A stretch of DNA of 64,000 nucleotides from Oscillospiraceae bacterium. GTDB taxonomy: Bacteria > Bacillota > Clostridia > Oscillospirales > Oscillospiraceae. The DNA lies in assembly GCA_017461445.1 (NCBI GenBank), contig JAFTXW010000015.1:1-64000 (forward strand). Reading direction: 5' to 3'. Positions 13,920 to 23,885 of this stretch are shown here, one piece after another (within the stretch, counting starts at the first letter, position 1; each line of letters starts with the position of its first letter). Under the pieces are notes generated by a model. The model had not been told where the DNA came from. It made no database searches and saw only the letters and a program-made list of their open reading frames with translations. The translations under genes were made by a program, and so were the position numbers.

Positions 13920-16900
13920 ATTCTACAATTCCCAGATATTCTTCCATCTGATTCAAATCCAGTCGCAGCAGCTTCGAAACACCCTGCTCCTGCATAGTGA
14001 CGCCATAGAGGACATCGCTGGCTTCCATAGTGCCGCGGCGGTGGGTGATGACGATGAACTGGGTGTTCTGGCTCAGGTTGTGCAAATAGCTGGCAAACCG
14101 CTCCACGTTTCGGTCATCCAGGGCCGCGTCGATCTCGTCCAGCAGACAGAAGGGGGTGGGACGGACCTTCAAAATGGCAAAGTACAGAGCCGTCGCCACG
14201 AAGGCCTTCTCGCCGCCGGAGAGCAGTGTGATGGTCTTGACCTGCTTTCCCGGGGGCTGAACACGGATTTCAATGCCGCAGGTCAGCGGGTTCTCCGGAT
14301 CCTCGAGGATCAGCTGGCCCTTGCCGCCGCCGAACATTTCCTCAAAGGTCTGGCCGAAATAATGGTCGATCTTGGTGAATTCCGTGACAAAAATGCTGGT
14401 CATTTCCTTTGTAATGTCCCGGATGATGCTTTCCAGCTCCCGCTTGGAGGTCAGCACATCGTCCCGCTGGGCAGCTAAGTAGGTATACCGCTCGTTAACA
14501 CGGGCATATTCCTCGATGGCACCAAGATTGGGGGTACCCAGCGCGCTGATCTTCCGCTTCAATTCGCTGATGCGGCGGTTACCTGCGGTAACATTCTCGA
14601 TCTCGCCCTTGTGCTCGGCTGCGGTGCCGGGGGTCAGGCCGTAGGTGTCCCACAGCTTATCGATGATCTGCCGCTCTTCCATAGCGGTAGTGGTCTTTTT
14701 ATTTTCCAGATTGGCGCAGGCACGCTCCATGGTCAGGATGTCCTTGCTCTTCTCCTGAGCGTCCCGCTCGGCACGGGTCTTGGTGGCTTCCGCCTCTGCC
14801 CGGTCAGCCAGGATCTTCTGAAGCTGGCTGTTCATCTGGTTGGCTTCGGTATCGTTTTCCTGCTGGCGTGTCCTCAGGGCTTCCAGCTCCCGGTCAATGC
14901 GGGCGTTGTCCTCCCGAATGGCCTCCATCAGGGCGATCTTCTTTTCCCGGTCACCCTCCATGGCGGAGCGGAGGTTTTGCAAATCAGCGATGTGCGCCCT
15001 GGCCGTTGCGGCTTCCGCTTCCAGAGCCGCTTCCTCGGTTTTCAGGGCCGTCATCTGGTCTGTAATGGCGGCGGTAGCTTCCGCAGCTTCGGTCTGGCTG
15101 CCCTCCAGGGCTTCCAGGCTGGTTCTGGTTTCCGCCAGCTGCTGGCTGTAGACCTGGATCTTTGCCTGCTGGGCTGCGTAACGCTCCCGGTCGGAGCGAT
15201 CCCGCTCCGCCAGGGAGTCCTTTTCTCGCCGGGCGGATTCCTCCGCCTCCATAATGGCGTTCACGAGGATCTCATACTGCTTCTCCTGACCCTGGAGCCG
15301 CAGAACCTGATCCTCCGCTTCCCGCAGCTGATCCCGGGCGGCAGCCATCTGGAATTCCACCTGGTCGCACAGCCGCTGGGCCTCCTGCATTTCCGCTTCC
15401 GCCACCAGCTTGTCCTGCTGCAGCTTCTTTTCCCTTGCCGTCAGCTTTTCCAGCTCGTTGGCACGGGACAGGATGCCCGCCTCCTTATTGACGGAACCAC
15501 CGGTCATGGAGCCGCCGGCATTCATCACCTGACCGTCCAGAGTGACGATTCTAAAACGGTTTCGGTACTTCTGGGACATGTTAATAGCTGCGTCCATATC
15601 CTGGACGATGACTGTCCGGCCCAGCAGATTTTCCACGATGCCCCGGTACATGGGGTCACAGGTCACCAGCTGTGAGGCAACGCCAACGAAGCCCCGGCAG
15701 TTTTCCAAGCCGTTTTCCTGTAAGTTCTTGCTTTGTATGGTGCTCAGCGGCAGGAAGGTGGCCCGTCCGCCGCCGGTGCGTTTCAGATATTGGATGGCAG
15801 CCTTGCCGTCCTGTTCATTGCCCACAACGATCTGCTGCATGGCTGCGCCCAGAGCGATCTCGATGGCAACGGTGAAGCCGTCCTCGGTGCGGATCAGGCG
15901 GGACACGGGGCCGTGGATGTTCCGCAGAGCACCCCGCTGGGCTTCCTGCATGACCATACGGACAGCCTTATTGAGGCCTTCAAAGTCCCGCTCCATGGCC
16001 CGGTAGACCCGCGCCTTAGCGGTAACGGATTCTAAGTCCCGGGTCAGCTCCCGCAGCTGACCATTCAGCTCCTCCCGCCGCTTCTGGCGGGTATTCAGAC
16101 GCAGGGTATAGCCTGCAATGGTGTTGTTCGCAGCGGTGACCTCATCCTGGGCTTTGCGCAGCTGGGCGCGGCTTTCGTCCAGATTGGTCTGGGCCTCGTG
16201 GTGCCGGGCCGCACCTGCGGATAGGTCGGTACTTAGCTGCTGCAGCCGCTCCTGGGTCTGCACCATGCTGTCCTCCAGGCCCCGGACATCCGCCTGCCGT
16301 CCGGCGATATCCGCCGCCAGACTGGATTCCTTTCCCCGGAGCTCCAGATACTGCTTTGTCAATCCCTGGGCACTGGCTGTCATGGCCGCCAGCTGACGCT
16401 GGCTTTCTTCCAGCTCCTGCCGCTTTTCGGACAGGGTATTTTCGATTTCTGTAATACGGTTATTGGCCTGGTCGATCTGGGACAGAATGCCGCCGGTGCG
16501 GTCCTCCTGTCCCTGGAGTTCCTCCTCGATGCGGGCAATATTGCCGTTGTTGTTCTCCATGTTGCCCCGGAGCACCGCCATCTGGCCGTCCAGCTGCTGG
16601 TGGGTGCTTTGGAGCATGTTGACCTTCAAACGGACGGTTTCCAGTTCCCCATCCCGGCTGCGAAGGCTGGTGCCCAACTCCTCCGCCTTGCGGTAGAGGC
16701 TGTCCAGCTCATCGTGGGCCTGCTGTAATACAAAGGATGCGGAAGCATAGTCCTCCTCCGCCTTTTTTGCGGCGGCGGACAGCTTTTCCAGGGTTTCCAG
16801 CCATACGGCCACCTCAATGCCCTTCAATTCGTCCTTCAATTCCAGATACTTCCGGGCCTTCTCAGACTGAACTTTCAGGGGCTCCAGCTGCAATTCCAGT

Positions 16901-17490
16901 TCGGAGACCTTGTCACCAATGCGGAGCAAGTTGTCCTCGGTGTGCTGGAGTTTCCGCTCGGTCTCCTCCTTGCGGTGACGGTACTTGGAGATGCCCGCAG
17001 CCTCCTCAAAAATTTCCCGGCGGTCACCGCTTTTCAGAGACAAGATCTCGTCGATGCGGCCCTGGCCGATATTGGAATAGCCCTCCCGGCCCAGGCCGGT
17101 GTCCATGAACAGCTCATGGATGTCCTTCAAGCGGGCGGACTGCTTGTTGATGTAATATTCGCCGTCGCCGGAGCGGTAATACCGGCGGGTGACCATCACC
17201 TCATCGGCATCGTAAGCCAGGGCCCGGTCAGAATTATCCAGTGTCAAAGTGGCTTCGGCAAAGCCCACGGAAGCACGCTTCTGGGTGCCGCCGAAGATCA
17301 CGTCCTCCATCTTGGCACCCCGGAGGGTCTTGGAGCTCTGCTCACCCATGACCCAGAGGATGGCATCGGAAATATTGGATTTACCCGAGCCGTTGGGGCC
17401 AACGATGGCGGTGATATCATCGCCAAAGCGGATCAGGGTCTTGTCCGGAAAGGACTTGAAGCCCTGCAGTTCCAATGATTTTAAATACAC
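13918..17490 (-). CDS. smc: Chromosome segregation protein SMC
   Basis: This complete 1190-residue SMC ATPase compacts and segregates the chromosome together with ScpA/ScpB, which are not in this window. The N-terminal head has Walker A GPNGSGKSN (31-39). Two long coiled coils flank a hinge near residues 500-670 (with MNAGGSMTGGS). The C-terminal head has the signature LLSGGEKA and Walker B CLLDEIDAALDD. Translation appears to start at GTG 17490 with GAGG eight bases upstream. A consensus-like promoter lies at 17526-17554, making smc the first gene of the run. Confidence 0.97.
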   Translation of the reverse strand: MYLKSLELQGFKSFPDKTLIRFGDDITAIVGPNGSGKSNISDAILWVMGEQSSKTLRGAKMEDVIFGGTQKRASVGFAEATLTLDNSDRALAYDADEVMVTRRYYRSGDGEYYINKQSARLKDIHELFMDTGLGREGYSNIGQGRIDEILSLKSGDRREIFEEAAGISKYRHRKEETERKLQHTEDNLLRIGDKVSELELQLEPLKVQSEKARKYLELKDELKGIEVAVWLETLEKLSAAAKKAEEDYASASFVLQQAHDELDSLYRKAEELGTSLRSRDGELETVRLKVNMLQSTHQQLDGQMAVLRGNMENNNGNIARIEEELQGQEDRTGGILSQIDQANNRITEIENTLSEKRQELEESQRQLAAMTASAQGLTKQYLELRGKESSLAADIAGRQADVRGLEDSMVQTQERLQQLSTDLSAGAARHHEAQTNLDESRAQLRKAQDEVTAANNTIAGYTLRLNTRQKRREELNGQLRELTRDLESVTAKARVYRAMERDFEGLNKAVRMVMQEAQRGALRNIHGPVSRLIRTEDGFTVAIEIALGAAMQQIVVGNEQDGKAAIQYLKRTGGGRATFLPLSTIQSKNLQENGLENCRGFVGVASQLVTCDPMYRGIVENLLGRTVIVQDMDAAINMSQKYRNRFRIVTLDGQVMNAGGSMTGGSVNKEAGILSRANELEKLTAREKKLQQDKLVAEAEMQEAQRLCDQVEFQMAAARDQLREAEDQVLRLQGQEKQYEILVNAIMEAEESARREKDSLAERDRSDRERYAAQQAKIQVYSQQLAETRTSLEALEGSQTEAAEATAAITDQMTALKTEEAALEAEAATARAHIADLQNLRSAMEGDREKKIALMEAIREDNARIDRELEALRTRQQENDTEANQMNSQLQKILADRAEAEATKTRAERDAQEKSKDILTMERACANLENKKTTTAMEERQIIDKLWDTYGLTPGTAAEHKGEIENVTAGNRRISELKRKISALGTPNLGAIEEYARVNERYTYLAAQRDDVLTSKRELESIIRDITKEMTSIFVTEFTKIDHYFGQTFEEMFGGGKGQLILEDPENPLTCGIEIRVQPPGKQVKTITLLSGGEKAFVATALYFAILKVRPTPFCLLDEIDAALDDRNVERFASYLHNLSQNTQFIVITHRRGTMEASDVLYGVTMQEQGVSKLLRLDLNQMEEYLGIVE

Positions 17491-17525
17491 AGTTTGACCT
17501 CGTACAAAAGATTATAATTCAATTT

Positions 17526-17554
17526 ATTGTATCGCAAAAAATCACAAAATGCAA
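17526..17554 (-). promoter_or_regulatory. Promoter of smc and the downstream housekeeping run
   Basis: On the minus strand: TTGCAT (17549-17554), 17-nt spacer, TACAAT (17526-17531). It lies just downstream of the terminator of the large polysaccharide operon. Confidence 0.65.
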
Positions 17555-17576
17555 GGCCTTCTTTTGGTGGAAACAG

Positions 17577-17614
17577 CAAAAAAAGAATCTCCCAGCCCAA
17601 AAGCTGAGAGATTC
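17577..17614 (-). terminator. Terminator of the large polysaccharide operon
   Basis: GAATCTCCCAGC (17585-17596) pairs with GCTGAGAGATTC (17603-17614) with one mismatch. A T-rich tract follows on the minus strand (17577-17584). It lies 10 bases beyond the last gene of the operon. Confidence 0.85.
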
Positions 17615-17624
17615 CTGCGTTTTC

Positions 17625-18845
17625 TCAATCCCGGCGGAACAGATCCCGGGTATAGACCTTTTCCTCCACATCGTCCAGACAGCTGTCGTAGCGGTTGGCG
17701 ATGATGGCATCGCTGATGCGCTTAAATACATCCAGATCATTTACCACTTTGCTTCCAAAGAAGGTATCGCCGTCGGGCAGGCTGGGCTCGTAGATGACCA
17801 CCTTCGCACCCTTGGCCTTGATCCGCTTCATAACGCCCTGGATGGAGCTTTGACGGAAATTGTCGGAGTTGGCCTTCATGGTCAGGCGGTACACACCCAC
17901 GGTGACCTGTTTACGGGACTTCCCCCGGTTTTCATAGTAGCCTGCCGTTTCCAGCACCCGCTCGGCAATGTAATCCTTCCGGGTACGGTTGCTGTCCACA
18001 ATGGCCTGGATCAGATTTTCCGGCACATCCTGGTAGTTGGCCAGCAGCTGCTTGGTATCCTTGGGCAGGCAGTAGCCGCCGTAGCCGAAGGAGGGGTTGT
18101 TGTAATGGTCCCCGATCCGGGGGTCCAAGCATACGCCGCGGATGATCTGGCGGGTATCCAGGCCCTTCATTTCGGCGTAGGTATCCAGCTCATTGAAGAA
18201 GCTAACCCGCAGGGCAAGGTAGGTGTTGGCGAACAGCTTTACCGCCTCGGCCTCCGTAAAGCCCATGATGAGGGTCTCCACGTTTTCCTTGAGGGCCCCC
18301 TCCCGCAAAAGACCAGCAAAGGTCTCTGCCGCCCTGGTAAGACGCTCGTCCTCCGGGTCGGTGCCCACGATGATGCGGCTGGGATACAGGTTGTCGTACA
18401 GGGCCCGGCTTTCCCGCAGAAATTCGGGACTGAACAGAATATTTTCACTTCCGGTTACCTCCCGGATGTGCTGGGTAAAGCCCACGGGAATGGTGGATTT
18501 GATGACCATGATGGCATCGGGGTTCACCGCCATCACCAGCCGGATCACGCTTTCCACGGCGGAGGTATCGAAGTAATTGCGCACGCTGTCATAGTTGGTG
18601 GGCGCGGCAATGATGACGAACTCCGCATCAGCGTAAGCGGCTTCGGCATCCAGGGTAGCCGTCAGGTCCAGCTGTTTTTCGGCAAAAAACTCCTGAATTT
18701 CCTTATCCTGGATGGGAGAAATACGGCTGTTTATCATCTCCACCTTTTCAGGCACGATATCCACCGCCGTAACGGTATGATGCTGAGCCAGCAGCGTGGC
18801 CATGGACAGGCCCACATAGCCGGTACCAGCAACTGCAATCTTCAT
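17625..18845 (-). CDS. ugd: UDP-glucose 6-dehydrogenase
   Basis: The 406-residue enzyme oxidises UDP-glucose to UDP-glucuronate with two NAD. The N-terminal Rossmann motif GTGYVGLS spans about 7-14. The catalytic Cys259 lies in [12 protein letters not shown] conserved central helix precedes the C-terminal UDP-binding domain. AAAGGAGG before the ATG sets the start. It is the last gene of the operon, directly after the nucleotidyltransferase and the GHMP kinase, so the three may supply activated uronic acid for the polymer. UDP-ManNAc dehydrogenases look similar, but the context and active-site segment favour UDP-glucose. Confidence 0.88.
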   Translation of the reverse strand: MKIAVAGTGYVGLSMATLLAQHHTVTAVDIVPEKVEMINSRISPIQDKEIQEFFAEKQLDLTATLDAEAAYADAEFVIIAAPTNYDSVRNYFDTSAVESVIRLVMAVNPDAIMVIKSTIPVGFTQHIREVTGSENILFSPEFLRESRALYDNLYPSRIIVGTDPEDERLTRAAETFAGLLREGALKENVETLIMGFTEAEAVKLFANTYLALRVSFFNELDTYAEMKGLDTRQIIRGVCLDPRIGDHYNNPSFGYGGYCLPKDTKQLLANYQDVPENLIQAIVDSNRTRKDYIAERVLETAGYYENRGKSRKQVTVGVYRLTMKANSDNFRQSSIQGVMKRIKAKGAKVVIYEPSLPDGDTFFGSKVVNDLDVFKRISDAIIANRYDSCLDDVEEKVYTRDLFRRD

Positions 18846-18857
18846 AAAAATCCTCCT

Positions 18858-19595
18858 TTACCGGGTAATACCCCGGTATTCGGCCCGAATTTTGTTATAG
18901 CTTTCCAGATTGCCCACGTCAAAACGGCTTCCGGGCATTTCCATGGCATGGACGGTGGTCTGGGTGCACAGCCACGCGATGTAGCTGCCGGGGGCATCGG
19001 TACCGCAGCCGGCTTCAATTCCCTTAGCCACCAGCCGGGCATCCTCCCGGGTGTAATAATAGAAGGGTGGGCAGCACCAATGGGATTTGGGCTGGGTGGG
19101 CTTTTCCTCCATGCCCAGGATCTTTTCCTTTTCATCCACCTGGACAACACCGCACTTCGTCAGCTTCTGTTCGGACGCTTCATAGTAGCGCATGATGCAG
19201 CTGGTGCCCTTTTCCCGGATATAGGCCAGGAATTTTGTCAGGCTGAAATCCAGCACATTGTCCCCGGCGATGACCAGCAGATCATCGTCCAGGCCCAGCG
19301 TCTCGATGGCGAACTGGATATCCTTCACCGCACCCAGGCGGGTCTCGTTGGAATCGGTGCCGTCGTCCACCACGGTGACCTTTATGGTCTTGGTCTTTGC
19401 CCAGGCATCAAAATGATGGGCGTACTTGTGGTTGGAGATCACCACATATTCCTCCACCAGCCCGGCGGTGTCGATGTCGTCCACCAGCCAGTCCAGGATG
19501 GTCTTCTCCCCTACAGGCAGCAGGGGCTTGGGGAAGTTTTCTGTCAGGGGGTACAGGCGGGTAGCATAGCCCGCCGCCAAAATCAAGCATTTCAT
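18858..19595 (-). CDS. Sugar-1-phosphate nucleotidyltransferase
   Basis: The 245-residue GT-A-like nucleotidyltransferase condenses an NTP with a sugar 1-phosphate. The signature LAAGYATRLYPLT (about 5-17) with FPKPLLPVG corresponds to the pyrophosphorylase loop. GDNVLDF near 108 supplies a metal-binding aspartate. It is shorter than classical RmlA or GalU proteins and has no hexapeptide repeat. Its start overlaps the GHMP kinase stop (ATGA), so kinase and nucleotidyltransferase probably act in sequence. Which sugar and which nucleotide they use cannot be read from sequence. Confidence 0.85.
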   Translation of the reverse strand: MKCLILAAGYATRLYPLTENFPKPLLPVGEKTILDWLVDDIDTAGLVEEYVVISNHKYAHHFDAWAKTKTIKVTVVDDGTDSNETRLGAVKDIQFAIETLGLDDDLLVIAGDNVLDFSLTKFLAYIREKGTSCIMRYYEASEQKLTKCGVVQVDEKEKILGMEEKPTQPKSHWCCPPFYYYTREDARLVAKGIEAGCGTDAPGSYIAWLCTQTTVHAMEMPGSRFDVGNLESYNKIRAEYRGITR

Positions 19596-20764
19596 AATGT
19601 CACTCCGTCCGCGCTGTGGCAAATATGGGCGGAATATTTGCCCTTCAATTCCGGGAAAACCGCCAGATATTTGGTGGTCACGTTCTCAATAATGGATTCC
19701 TCGAAAGCCGGGTCGATGAGAGCCATGCAGCAGCCCTTGAAGCCCGCGCCGGAGAACCGTCCGCCGTAGATGCCGTCGGTGTGGGTCATGATCTCGTAAA
19801 GCTCCTTCAATTCAGGAGAGCCGGTCTCATAGTTGTAAATAGAAGAATAGCCGCTTTCAAAGGAAAGCTTGCCGAAGGCCTCGATATCGCCCCTGCGCCA
19901 GGCCTCCGCCCCCTTCTGGACACGCTGGAACTCCGTGTACCAATGCTCGGCACGCTTGCGCCAGTTATCCGGCAGGCGGTGCTTGTGCTCCTGGAAGACT
20001 TCATAGGGCACATCCCGCAGGAAGGTCTCATTGAATTTGCCGTACTCCATCCCGGCAAAGGCTTTCAGGGCATAGCCCGCGCTGCGGCACTCGTCCACAC
20101 GCATGTTAAACTTGGAGCCCGCCAGTGTCCTCTCCAGGCCTGAGAAGAAAATGGCGATCTTGTAGGGCTTCATGTTGGGATTGGTGGGGATCAACTCGTA
20201 GCTGTCGTCCTTCGTGTCCAGGTACAGCAGGTGGTCCTTCTTGGAGTATACCTCGCAGGACTGGTCCAGCTTGCCGCAGGACACGCCCACATAGTCATTC
20301 TCCGCGGAAAGGGCCGTCATGATCATCTCATGCTCGGAAAGCTGGATGTTGTTGACCTTACACAGGGCAGAGAGGAAGGCGATAATAACAGCAGCGGAGG
20401 AAGACAGGCCGCCGATGGGCAGGCTTCCCTCGATGACACCGCAGATACCGGTTTTCAGCGGGTATTTCTTACCCAGGGCCACGGTCGCCCCCCGGAGATA
20501 GTCGGCCCAGTCGTTCTGCTTCTGCTCAGGCACGGAATTTACATGCCACTGGGCCCGCTTGCGGAATTGCAGAGAGCGCAGCTCCACAATGCCGGTGGTC
20601 TTGGGCCGGTAGGCAATGTGGATGCCCTTGTCGATGGCAAGGCCCGTGATCTTGCCGTACTGGTGGTCGGAGTGGGCACCAATGGGGCAGATGCGGTAAG
20701 GGCAGAAGGAAATTCCCGCAGGGTCCTGCAGGTAAATATCCCGGAAACGGTTGATACAATCCAT
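19592..20764 (-). CDS. GHMP sugar kinase, galacturonokinase-like
   Basis: The 390-residue galactokinase-superfamily enzyme phosphorylates the anomeric hydroxyl of a sugar. The substrate motif near the start reads CPYRICPIGAHSDHQYG (about 21-37). That is closer to plant galacturonokinase (PYRICPLGAHIDHQ type) than to the GEHTDYN of galactokinases. The GHMP ATP loop is LPIGGLSSSAA (about 115-125), and the C-terminal GGRFSGAGFKGCC is motif 3. It is translationally coupled to a nucleotidyltransferase and followed by ugd. A role in making a uronic acid 1-phosphate is inferred; galactose or a heptose remains possible. Confidence 0.8.
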   Translation of the reverse strand: MDCINRFRDIYLQDPAGISFCPYRICPIGAHSDHQYGKITGLAIDKGIHIAYRPKTTGIVELRSLQFRKRAQWHVNSVPEQKQNDWADYLRGATVALGKKYPLKTGICGVIEGSLPIGGLSSSAAVIIAFLSALCKVNNIQLSEHEMIMTALSAENDYVGVSCGKLDQSCEVYSKKDHLLYLDTKDDSYELIPTNPNMKPYKIAIFFSGLERTLAGSKFNMRVDECRSAGYALKAFAGMEYGKFNETFLRDVPYEVFQEHKHRLPDNWRKRAEHWYTEFQRVQKGAEAWRRGDIEAFGKLSFESGYSSIYNYETGSPELKELYEIMTHTDGIYGGRFSGAGFKGCCMALIDPAFEESIIENVTTKYLAVFPELKGKYSAHICHSADGVTL

Positions 20765-20777
20765 AATAACCTCACAA

Positions 20778-21767
20778 TTATCTTCGGTTTTTCATGTAGA
20801 AATTCAGCAGCTTCGTGGTAGCCCGCAGGCCGATCACGCTGCTCACCGTTCTTACCAGACGCGTTCTGGCCGAACGTCCGTATTTCAGTATCCAGCGGTA
20901 TTCTTTCAGAAAACGGTAGGCCCGCTCCCCGTCCTCCCCGGACAGGAATGCCTGCTGCCACGCCAGGATCACATACTCAAAGGCCGCAAAGGACAGTGCG
21001 CAGGCTCCCTCCCCGCTTACCGGGGCCTTGTCTCTGGCAAAACGCTGCACAACCTCTGTGATGAACAGTGTTGTGTCAAAATAGTAGCGGGAGCTGATAT
21101 TATTGGTGATGGAATCCGTTCTTCCCTGACGGTACAGGTAGAATGGGCATTCCAGCGCGTCGAACCGCTCTGCCGCCAGAAAAGCGTTGAGACAGTAGAT
21201 CAGATCCTCAGAGAGCCGCCGGTCGTCGGGAAAGCGAAGGCCGCTTGCGGTGAGAAAATCCCGCAGGAACAATTTGGCCCAGGCACTGCCGGGGTACTTG
21301 GGGCAGTCTGCCAGGAATTCCAGCACCTGTGCCTTCTCCTTGCCCCGAACGCCCCCGGCGGTGACACCGTCAGCCATAGGCTCGGTACTGCCGTCGGGAT
21401 AGAACTTGTCACAGCGGAGAAAAACGATGTCCGCTTCGCTTCCGTCCATCCATTGGAGCAGCTGCGCCACCGCTCCCCCGGCAATATAGTCATCCGAATC
21501 CACGAAGCACACATATTGGCCTTTCGCCGCCTCCATACCCGCGTTCCGGGCAGAGGACAAGCCGCCGTTAGGCTTGTGGATCACCGTCACGTTTTCATAT
21601 TCGTTGCCATACCGGTCGCAGAGGACACCGGAGGAATCGGTGGCACCGTCGTCCACCACAATGACTTCACAGTCCTCCCCCGCCTGGCACAGGATACTGT
21701 CCAGGCACTGGGAAATATACCGCTCCACATTGTAAACGGGAACGATGAAGCTTATTTTCGGTTCCAT
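20778..21767 (-). CDS. Family 2 glycosyltransferase
   Basis: The 329-residue GT-A protein opens with ISFIVPVYNVERYI and a VVDDGATDSS nucleotide-binding segment. The metal-binding VDSDDYI lies near residue 92. The C-terminal part is soluble, ending in basic amphipathic helices that could dock on the membrane. It overlaps the end of the upstream deacetylase gene by 16 bases. It should add one sugar to the lipid-linked repeat unit; donor and acceptor are unknown. Confidence 0.9.
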   Translation of the reverse strand: MEPKISFIVPVYNVERYISQCLDSILCQAGEDCEVIVVDDGATDSSGVLCDRYGNEYENVTVIHKPNGGLSSARNAGMEAAKGQYVCFVDSDDYIAGGAVAQLLQWMDGSEADIVFLRCDKFYPDGSTEPMADGVTAGGVRGKEKAQVLEFLADCPKYPGSAWAKLFLRDFLTASGLRFPDDRRLSEDLIYCLNAFLAAERFDALECPFYLYRQGRTDSITNNISSRYYFDTTLFITEVVQRFARDKAPVSGEGACALSFAAFEYVILAWQQAFLSGEDGERAYRFLKEYRWILKYGRSARTRLVRTVSSVIGLRATTKLLNFYMKNRR

Positions 21768-22720
21768 GCTTCCTCCTCTGCCTGGGCCGCTTCCCGCATA
21801 TTAAGGCTCTCCATGCCGTACTTTTCCCGCAGCTGCCGGTAATAAACAAAAATTTCCTCCAACTGCGCCAGGTGCTCCCCGGTCAGGATGCCGACGTTGT
21901 GGGGATGCCACCAAAGATGGAAGGTCAGCCCGTTTTTCGCCGCATGGCGCATCTGGGCTTTGATCCTATGAAGCTTCACCCGCTCCATAAACCGCAGGGG
22001 CTTCAGTATGGGCTTGTACATCCGGGAGCCCATCAGGTTCCAGATGCCGTTCTCATTTTTTGGCCGATAGCCGCCCAGCCCCGTCAGGGGGAAGTAAACG
22101 TCTGCCAGCTTCATCATGCGCCGCAGGGGCCGCCAGGGGATCTTGTGGCACCAGTCGTTTTCCTCATCCCGGTAGGCCGTGAAGCCCAATTCTCGCAGGA
22201 CCCGGGTATATTCCGGTGCGGTCTGGTTCCGGGGCAGCACCACGGAGGTGATATCATAGCCCTTGTCCCGGGCGATGGCTTTGGCTGCGGCCATATCCTG
22301 CCGGAACTGCTCCGGTATCTGGCCCTTTTCCCGGCAGTAAAAATGGGAAAAGCTGTGGCTTCCGATCTCCTGCCCCGGGGCCTTTGCCACCTGGGAGATC
22401 AGGGACGGCGCGTAAAAGCAGGGGGCAGTCTCCTCGGTGCTGCCGATCTTCCGAAACCAGGGATAGGGCAGCAGCCGTTCATCGGCATAGGTAGGCAGCT
22501 GCTCCGGGAAATACCCGGCCAGCTCCTCATAGCTTTCGGCAAAGAGGAAGCCCACCGTTGCCCAGGTGGCATGGATGCCGTATTTTTCAAACAGCTCCAG
22601 CAGACGGGGAATCGCCGCCCGGCCGCCCAGTACATTGTCCTGATAGTCTTCCAGGGGGCAAACCTCCAGCATTCCCCAGAAAAGCTCAAAATCCAGGGAT
22701 ACGATCAGCGTTCCCTTCAT
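21752..22720 (-). CDS. Polysaccharide deacetylase-family protein
   Basis: The 322-residue NodB-homology (carbohydrate esterase 4-like) protein has the motif 1 segment SLDFELFWG near residue 8 and the metal-binding SHSFSH near 124. HLWWHPHN lies towards the end. There is no signal peptide, so it may act inside the cell on lipid-linked or nucleotide sugars. The first motif reads DFE rather than TFDD, as in the longer, more divergent branch of the family. It sits among glycosyltransferases and probably de-N-acetylates a sugar of the polymer. Confidence 0.83.
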   Translation of the reverse strand: MKGTLIVSLDFELFWGMLEVCPLEDYQDNVLGGRAAIPRLLELFEKYGIHATWATVGFLFAESYEELAGYFPEQLPTYADERLLPYPWFRKIGSTEETAPCFYAPSLISQVAKAPGQEIGSHSFSHFYCREKGQIPEQFRQDMAAAKAIARDKGYDITSVVLPRNQTAPEYTRVLRELGFTAYRDEENDWCHKIPWRPLRRMMKLADVYFPLTGLGGYRPKNENGIWNLMGSRMYKPILKPLRFMERVKLHRIKAQMRHAAKNGLTFHLWWHPHNVGILTGEHLAQLEEIFVYYRQLREKYGMESLNMREAAQAEEEAWNRK

Positions 22721-22734
22721 CCGCGTTCACCTCG

Positions 22735-23865
22735 CTACATGCTCAGATAAATGTCTTTCATGGTTTTGTGTACGTTTTTCGCGTCAAAAAGCCTTATCTT
22801 CTCCGACGCTGCGCGCCCCAGCGCGCGCCTGCGCTCCGGGTCCCGGCGTAGGGCCAGGATGGCCTCCGCCACTGCCTGGGGTGTATTCTCTGCGTGGATG
22901 CCCTCCACACCGTTTTCAATCAGATCCGTGTTGCCCCGGATGGCGGAGCAGACGGTGGGCATCCCGCAACACATAGCCTCCATCAGGGCAACGGAAAGGC
23001 CCTCCCGGAAGGACATGAATACAAACAGATCACAGCTGCGGTACAGCTCCCGCACATCGCTGCGGTAGCCCAGAAAATGGACATGCTGCTCAATTCCCAG
23101 CCGGGAAACCTCCTCCTGCAGGGCAGGCTGATTCTCCCCCCGGCCCACGATCAGATAGTGCATATCCGCAAATTCCGGTTCGTTCTTCAGCAAGCTTAGT
23201 GCCTTCAGAACGGTGGAATGATTTTTGTTTTTTGTCATTTCCGCCACGGTCAGCAGCAGAAAATCCTCCCCGCCGAAGCCAAGCTCCCGGCGTTTTTCGT
23301 TCCGGTTCCAGCACTCCAGCCGGAATTTTTCCGTATCGATGCCCACACCGGGAACATATTCAATGCGTTTGGCGTGGATGTGCTTTTGGGCAAAGGCGTA
23401 GTCCTCCCGGTTGATGGTCACCAACACGTCCGTCAGGTGGGCCAGAAGCCATTCTACCGGGCAGTACACCAGCCAGTTCAGCAGCGGCGCGCCCTTGAAG
23501 AAATGGAAGCCGTGGGCAGTATAGATGACCTTTGTACCCCGCTTCCGGGCATCCGCAGCTGCCAGCCGGGTGACCATAGCACCCACAGGGGTATGGCAGT
23601 GGATAATGTCATAATTTCCTTCGTCGATAATCTTTTTCAGCTCCCGGTAGGCCCGGATATTGGCGGGCTTCAGGGGGAACCGCTCGAAGGGAATGTCAAA
23701 ATAGGTATCGCAGTAAGGGATCACGCAGTCCGCCGGATCTTCATAGTCGTTCCGGGCTGCCACCGCCGTTTCCCAGCCCATGTCCCGGAACAGCTTCAAA
23801 TAGGGGATATGGAACTGCATGATGTGGGTCTTTACGACCGTTGCGGTAAACAGGACTTTTTTCAT
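22735..23865 (-). CDS. Family 4 (GT-B) glycosyltransferase
   Basis: The 376-residue retaining glycosyltransferase has an N-terminal acceptor domain with IIHCHTPVGAMVTRLA (about 88-103). The C-terminal donor domain contains TKNKNHSTVLKAL and the family signature MSFREGLSVALMEAMCCGMP, in which the EX7E glutamates sit. GGGGAG seven bases before ATG 23865 sets the start; an upstream 35-codon extension is not supported. It resembles the CapM/EpsD branch. The sugar donor is unknown. Confidence 0.9.
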   Translation of the reverse strand: MKKVLFTATVVKTHIMQFHIPYLKLFRDMGWETAVAARNDYEDPADCVIPYCDTYFDIPFERFPLKPANIRAYRELKKIIDEGNYDIIHCHTPVGAMVTRLAAADARKRGTKVIYTAHGFHFFKGAPLLNWLVYCPVEWLLAHLTDVLVTINREDYAFAQKHIHAKRIEYVPGVGIDTEKFRLECWNRNEKRRELGFGGEDFLLLTVAEMTKNKNHSTVLKALSLLKNEPEFADMHYLIVGRGENQPALQEEVSRLGIEQHVHFLGYRSDVRELYRSCDLFVFMSFREGLSVALMEAMCCGMPTVCSAIRGNTDLIENGVEGIHAENTPQAVAEAILALRRDPERRRALGRAASEKIRLFDAKNVHKTMKDIYLSM

Positions 23866-23885
23866 GTTTCCACTCCCCTTTCCGA

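Noticed and set aside
17475..19769. 764-codon open frame antisense to ugd and the nucleotidyltransferase
   Set aside because: It is a mirror of two clear enzyme genes and has no domain or good ribosome binding site.
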